Origin: Canna indica
Lineage: Eukaryota; Streptophyta; Magnoliopsida; Zingiberales; Cannaceae
Reading direction: 5' to 3'
Assembly (NCBI GenBank): GCA_034359265.1
Contig: CP136896.1
Span: 5,549,501 to 5,613,500 of the forward strand
DNA length: 64,000 bases
The position numbers and the translations under genes were made by a program. This document shows positions 59,253 through 64,000 of this stretch, one piece after another (position 1 is the stretch's first letter; every line of letters begins with the position of its first letter). The notes under the pieces are model-generated. The model made no database searches. It saw only the letters and a program-made list of their open reading frames with translations, and was not told the origin of the DNA.

Positions 59253-61184
59253 ATCCGTTGTTAATTGTTTTCCTCCAACTTCAGTGATTAAACGTTGGTA
59301 GAATTTGATTTTGTTATCTGAATAAATGTTGCCTGGTTGATATCTCACATGGTTCTTAGCATGCGTTATCTATTCCTATTTCTGTGTTTTGTTGACTAGA
59401 TGGTCGCCATTACGAACCATGTAGTAACCTGTAGATTGGATGTTCTAGGCTCAAAGTTCTAGTTAGAATATTATGTATATGTGATTATCTAATTTGTTTC
59501 ATTCTAGTTTAAAAATATTGCATTGGGGACGAATTAATGTATTGATCCATTCTTGGATTATTGGCTTATGCACGTACACTCATCTATCGGACCATCTTTT
59601 CTAGCTGATATCTATCTGAAAATACTCCATATGATCGACTAGTTTGAGTAATTGATGTTATTTATAGATAAGCTGTCCCATTAAGTTCTCCAAACCTGCC
59701 ATTGTCAATTTTCAATTGTCAAGTTGGGTGAATAACATTTTTTAATTATTTATAGTTTACATGTATTATAAAATAATAGCTTATTTTTATATTTGGTAAT
59801 GTATATGTTTTTACTATCCGAACATTAATAAACTAAAAAAACTATTGGGCCGAATATGGATATTTTATATAGTAGATTACTCCCAAAGGCATTTTTAGAT
59901 CTTGTATTTGGAAGCTATTGCGATCAACTATGTAAAGATGATTCTTAGCCTTACAAATTACAATGGTTGAAATATAGAGGTGTCAATGGACTAGATTTGC
60001 CCATGGGTGGCACGGATCTAGCCAGAAAAGAGTTGTGCTTGATTCAGCTCGAATTTTTTTGATCCGGACCGGACACGACACATCGGTGCCCAAAGGACGG
60101 GCTAGGCTCATCCTTTGGGCCGAGCACGATTAGCGTGCCAAGCATGAGGTGCTAGGCTTGTGGGTTGGGCTCGTAGGCCTAGCGCTAGGCTAGCCTGGCT
60201 CAGTCCTAGATGCGCTAGGCTTGCCAGGCCTAGCCTAGCGCAGCACTCGGCCAATAGGGCCGGGCTTGAGCTCAATGTGATGGGCCTTGGGCTGGGCTGG
60301 CCACCTCTTTGGAAACTTGGGTCGTGCTTGGCATGGTCTAGATTTTACTTGGGCCGTGCCAAGTGCGACAAAAAGAGCCTGGCTGGCACAGCTCATTGCT
60401 ACCTTATTTGAATATGATCTTTGGACCTTTAATTTGCATAATTTCTGTATTCCAATAAAATATTATCTCTTTCGTTTAAAAATAAATTTGTGCCCATCGT
60501 CCATATTAATGCAACACACATCAATGATTATTGCTATAGTAATCCTTTTCTTGATAACCCTTCAAATTTGCTACGATTCTCACTCACTGCATCGATCATA
60601 AAAAATCATAATATCTCAATTTAATTCAGTTCAGATTCTACTCTCAATTTAATTCAGTTCAGATTCTACAATACAGACGTACTAATTAATTGCGAAACAA
60701 AAGTCGCCCAACTTAGAAATGAACGATATCTTATAATTCATGATGAATCTCTGAAATAGTTAGCTCGGCAATTTTCTTTTATATAACAAAGATAAGAAGC
60801 CACAATAGGTGACTATACTAGGGATCAAATCCTAAATCTCTAAGTAATATTCAACATGTTGCCACCAATTGTGCTATCCACAGTTGACAGTGTCAACTTA
60901 GCTCGGCAATTGATTTAGGTTAAGTCATAGTGGAAGATGAAACATTGGTAGTAGACTAGACTCTCATTATTCTCATATATGCTAAGCTCACAACTGGACT
61001 CTTTCTTTATTTTTCTTTAATTTTACTGCCAAATAAAAATATATTTATGCAAGAACTCATATCATAAATATCGTGATAGACAACTTGCAGACTTTTCTCG
61101 CTTTGCTACGGGACAGTCTCAATTTACCTATTGATTTATTACCTTTCATGTTCATTGTCATTTTATTCACGAGAGAAGTTCAAA
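59253..61184. repeat. Spacer with a truncated hAT-type repeat
   Basis: At about 59977 AGAGGTGTCAATGG starts a GC-rich segment of 420 bp with repeated GCTAGGCT / GGCCTAGC / GGGCC motifs, like a common hAT non-autonomous family, but I see no matching right end. The rest is AT-rich and featureless. Confidence 0.4.
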
Positions 61185-61995
61185 TTTGATCTTATAAATT
61201 TTTAATTTTTTGAACTTTAATCCTATAAATTTTATTATGATATTTTTAGTTTTATAAATTTGCTCCGTAGTATAGATTTGATCTCATATGTGATGGTCCT
61301 CCGTCAATATGGATTAATGTCGTTCATACACGTTGACAGATTTGGTCCTATAAGTTTTATTTTGAAAATTCAGTCTTATATGTTTGCCCCGTTACATAGA
61401 TTTGGTCCTATATGTTTGGCTCGTAGCACCGATTTGGTCCTATTTGTGACGGTCCGTTAACTCTCCGTCCACGAAAAAATAACGACGTTATGTCTATTTT
61501 GATAGACCATTGTGGATATGACCATCTATATGATAGACCGACATACAAACAAGTTGATATGTTAACTCCGTAACATATATATAAGTTTGTTTTGTAACAT
61601 ATATTTGGTCATATTCATTACGGTCCGTTAACTTCATCAACATGGACATAACATTGTTTAATTTTCATGGACGGAGAGTTAATGGACCATTATGGATATG
61701 ATCAAATTTATGCAATGAGACAAATATATTAGACTAAATTTATGCTACGGGGCAAATATATAGAATCAAGTCTGTACTACTGGACAAACATATAAGATTG
61801 AAAATTTCGAAATGAAATTTATATGATCAAATGTGTTAACGTGTATGAACGACGTTAGTCTAGTTAACAGACCGTCATAGATGTGACCAAATTTGTACTA
61901 CGAAATAAATTTATATGATTGAAAATATCAAAATAAATTTTATAAGATAAGTTTAAAAAATTAAAAATATATATGATCAAATACGCCCTCTTTCC
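61185..61995. repeat. Long foldback (inverted repeat) of about 0.8 kb
   Basis: The left arm (from about 61185) and the reverse complement of the right arm (ending about 61995) share ordered blocks: TTTGATC...TAAATTTTTAATTTTTT, then GTCGTTCATACACGTT, then ATATGTTTG(C/T)CC, then GGTCC(G/A)TTAACTCTCCGTCCA. Arms are near 390 bp with a short centre around 61580. Within each arm the phrase GATTTGGTCCTATA recurs, so the element is internally repetitive too. Non-coding; probably a foldback or MULE-type MITE. Confidence 0.65.
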
Positions 61996-62219
61996 TTTTA
62001 TTTACACATCAATGAATAGCTTGTCAGATTATCCTATAACATATTTAATACGGATTGGACACTTTGACTCAACGGTGGTGACCATAATTGTAATTATGGG
62101 GGAATATTTTTTTCATTCCCACTGGTATTAATATATTTTTTGTTTTCAATAAAATATTTTATTAATCCAATATAAGCGGGACCATTAATGTCTCTCTATA
62201 TATTGGAGGTAAAGTGGGG

Positions 62220-62735
62220 AGGTCTACTAGAAGACCATGTAGAGGAGGTCTTAGTAGTTCTTTTCGTCTTTGTTATTCCGTGTGCAGCTTTTATTATATT
62301 GTTTGTATACAATATATGAAATGTAGTTGAACGACAGGATTGACAGACTGCATAGTGTGTATGATTTCGATTGAGAATGGTTGAGAACCTTCGTAAGGAA
62401 TTTGTTATCCGATTCAATGATAATATAATTTATCTTCATTTGCGAAGCAAAAGCAGTGCCCATCATTACGACACAATTTTCAAAAGTAATCAATTAATTT
62501 TTCAGAAAGAAATGTTGATTCAACTTGAAGGACGTCACCTCGATCCTTCACGGCGTAGGATTAAACTATCACAATTGATTTTAACCCATGATTCCACTAT
62601 AGGACTCCATCTAATATTGATTGAGCTAAATTGTGAATTTCCATAGGATAATTGAGGTTTATAGTAACATTGTGTAAATGCTAAAATGGAAGTCATGAGA
62701 AGATGGGGTGAGCTCCCAACCTTCATGTTGCTTTC
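62220..62735 (-). pseudogene. Reverse-strand LINE RNase H fragment
   Basis: The minus strand reads IRWSPIVESWVKINCDSLILRREGS from about 62630 down, the usual start of the plant LINE RNase H domain (W-x-P-P...K-I-N-C-D-G). It continues after shifts with IIIESDNKFLTKVLNH. Stops and shifts show decay; the conserved Gly after NCD is Ser. Confidence 0.55.
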
Positions 62736-63576
62736 GGTTTCTAATCTATATATATACTTAAAAGCAATATTCACATATGCCACGAGACACTTTATCTGTA
62801 AAAGTTTGTTAATGTGACATTTTTTTAAAAAAAAATTTTGGTTTTTTTTTTTGAATTTTTTGCTGCCAAAAAGTAGAAAATAGTAAAATACGAACTTCCA
62901 GCATTTAATACGGCATATAATAATCCATATTGCCGTTTTATATAAGAATAATAGTGTCATTTAATGGTAAAATGACATAAAATCATGTGTTTCCAATATT
63001 TAATACAACTGTTTTATGAATTATCATTTTATATAAGTATAATAGCGCATATAATGCTGATTAATGCGGCCACTGACACAGCCGCTTCAAATCAACTTGA
63101 CATTGGAAAGCCGTGAAATTTGGCCGCTTCAATTGTTGTTGTTTATGCTACCATTTAATTGTCATTTAAAATCTTGTGTTGCTATTGAAAGATTATAATA
63201 TTCATATATATATATATATGGCAATTTCTGAAATTTTAGGCAATGTTTTATCGTCTATCTCTCTATTAATTGCGGGTATATTTAATCCATTAATTTTTTT
63301 CTTTAACCCAAAAACATTTCCCTTTCCCTTATTAAATGCGGCCGATTATAGAAGTATGAATTTATTCTTGCGGAATTTTTATTATAAATTCATTATGCAA
63401 CTTTCTGAGTTCTACCGACGAACTCGAGAAGAAGGAAAAGGCCATTGCCATGCCGCCGTGTACAGGAAGTCGCACCCCCAGTTCTTCTTGCCGTTGATGG
63501 ACCCATTCCTGAAGATGTTCTTTCTGGAGTTGTACAGGAAATCGCCAAGTACCACCCCGACTTCTTTTTCTTTAAC
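62736..63576. other. Upstream region of the small secreted peptide gene
   Basis: AT-rich up to 63400, with a TA run at 63203-63218 that could serve as a TATA region and a rough duplication of TTTTATATAAG-ATAATAG (about 62937 and 63033). From 63410 to 63576 the sequence is less AT-rich and is probably 5' UTR. It contains an upstream frame (63445 on) overlapping the main start in another phase. Confidence 0.35.
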
Positions 63577-64000
63577 ATGTCATCTGTTGCTCTTATCTTC
63601 GCCCTTCTGTTATCTCTTTCAGTCGCCGCATGTAACGCTCGCCATCTGAGATTGATGGATGCCAAGAATTTGGCCAATTCGTTTGATGATTTTAATAAGG
63701 TTGGTGCAACTGATCACTACTTTCAATCTTTCTTGCTACATGCCTTAATTTTCATTTTCTTAGTGCAACATTTTTCTTCCGATTAATTAGTGTTTGGCGA
63801 AGTTGAATTCGAGCGAGCCTGCAATCCAAGAAACGGTGCCGGCTAAGTCAAACTCAGTTGGCCAAGAAGAAGACGGGAAGAAAGAAGTAAGGTGTTGTAC
63901 TTGGAAACCTCCTTCCCAAAAATTAACATACGTGATAAGCTGATCATAGAATTGGGATGATTTATCTATGAGTTGTATGCATTTTGTTAATTTGTAGCGG
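63577..64000 (+). CDS. 5' part of a small secreted peptide precursor gene (RGF/GOLVEN-like, uncertain)
   Basis: Exon 1 (63577-63699, 41 codons) encodes a clear signal peptide (SSVALIFALLLSLSVAACNA) followed by RHLRLMDAKNLANSFDDFNK, and ends at AAG/GTTGGT. Exon 2 (63791-63886, 32 codons) follows a TTAATTAG acceptor and reads CLAKLNSSEPAIQETVPAKS, then a Gly/Glu/Lys-rich stretch before GAA/GTAAGG. A further acceptor TTTGTAG ends at 63997, so exon 3 begins at 63998 and lies outside. Phase 0 is kept at each junction. Short charged exons after a signal peptide fit root growth factor (CLEL) or similar peptide precursors, but the mature peptide would be downstream and is not visible. Confidence 0.55.

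Noticed and set aside
60160..60601. Two plus-strand frames rich in Arg, Leu and Trp
   Set aside because: They come from the repeated GCTAGGCT/GGGCC motifs of a hAT-type repeat.

Overview
The window is nuclear DNA from a flowering plant, AT-rich, with long intron-containing genes and many nested transposable elements. Evidence for a plant: a TDIF-type CLE peptide gene, a GRAS-family relic, a cytosolic glutathione reductase with plant-type intron structure, plant L1 LINEs (DUF4283 + CCHC ORF1, zf-RVT and RNase H tail) and hAT/PIF non-autonomous elements. I cannot fix the species; a monocot is a guess only.

Layout. 1-207: 3' end of an LRR-type extracellular protein gene (+). 667-9579: TBC1-domain RabGAP gene on the minus strand, 11 coding exons, 423 codons, both catalytic fingers intact. 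10441-13787: type II membrane glycosyltransferase related to FUT8/GT23 on the minus strand, 8 exons, 589 codons, with one GC-AG intron. 14-16.1 kb: AT-rich spacer. 16.1-35.0 kb: a transposon block with two near-full-length, dead L1 LINEs (LINE-A 16.1-22.5 kb, LINE-B about 23.8-35.0 kb), each broken by later insertions, plus a reverse-strand LINE fragment between them. 35-38.6 kb: DNA-transposon relics and an ATATT-rich MITE. 38609-38875: a single-exon CLE41/44-like (TDIF) peptide gene. 39.5-43.4 kb: small LTR-like and hAT elements, a Gypsy leader fragment and a PIF-like element. 43425-44505: GRAS pseudogene (minus). 44.8-47.1 kb: CACTA-like relic and a second copy of the hAT element seen in LINE-A. 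47825-59193: glutathione reductase, 16 exons, 489 codons; its 4.2 kb third intron holds TRIM copies, a hAT element inside one of them and a PIF-like element inside that. 59.2-63.5 kb: repeats, including a foldback of about 0.8 kb. 63577-64000: 5' part of a small secreted peptide precursor gene running off the window.

The host genes do not form a pathway; they are unrelated neighbours. What stands out is the order of insertions, with 8-bp target duplications visible for five hAT-like elements, and the way LINE-A decayed: its long ORF2 keeps one reading frame from end to end and is broken only by stops, nearly all explained by G:C to A:T changes at Trp or Gln codons. I found no wholly new multi-gene system. 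The best leads are the TDIF peptide with Val for Ile, the transition-only decay of LINE-A, the GC-AG intron, and the 2.5 kb hAT-bounded element with unexplained coding-like sequence.
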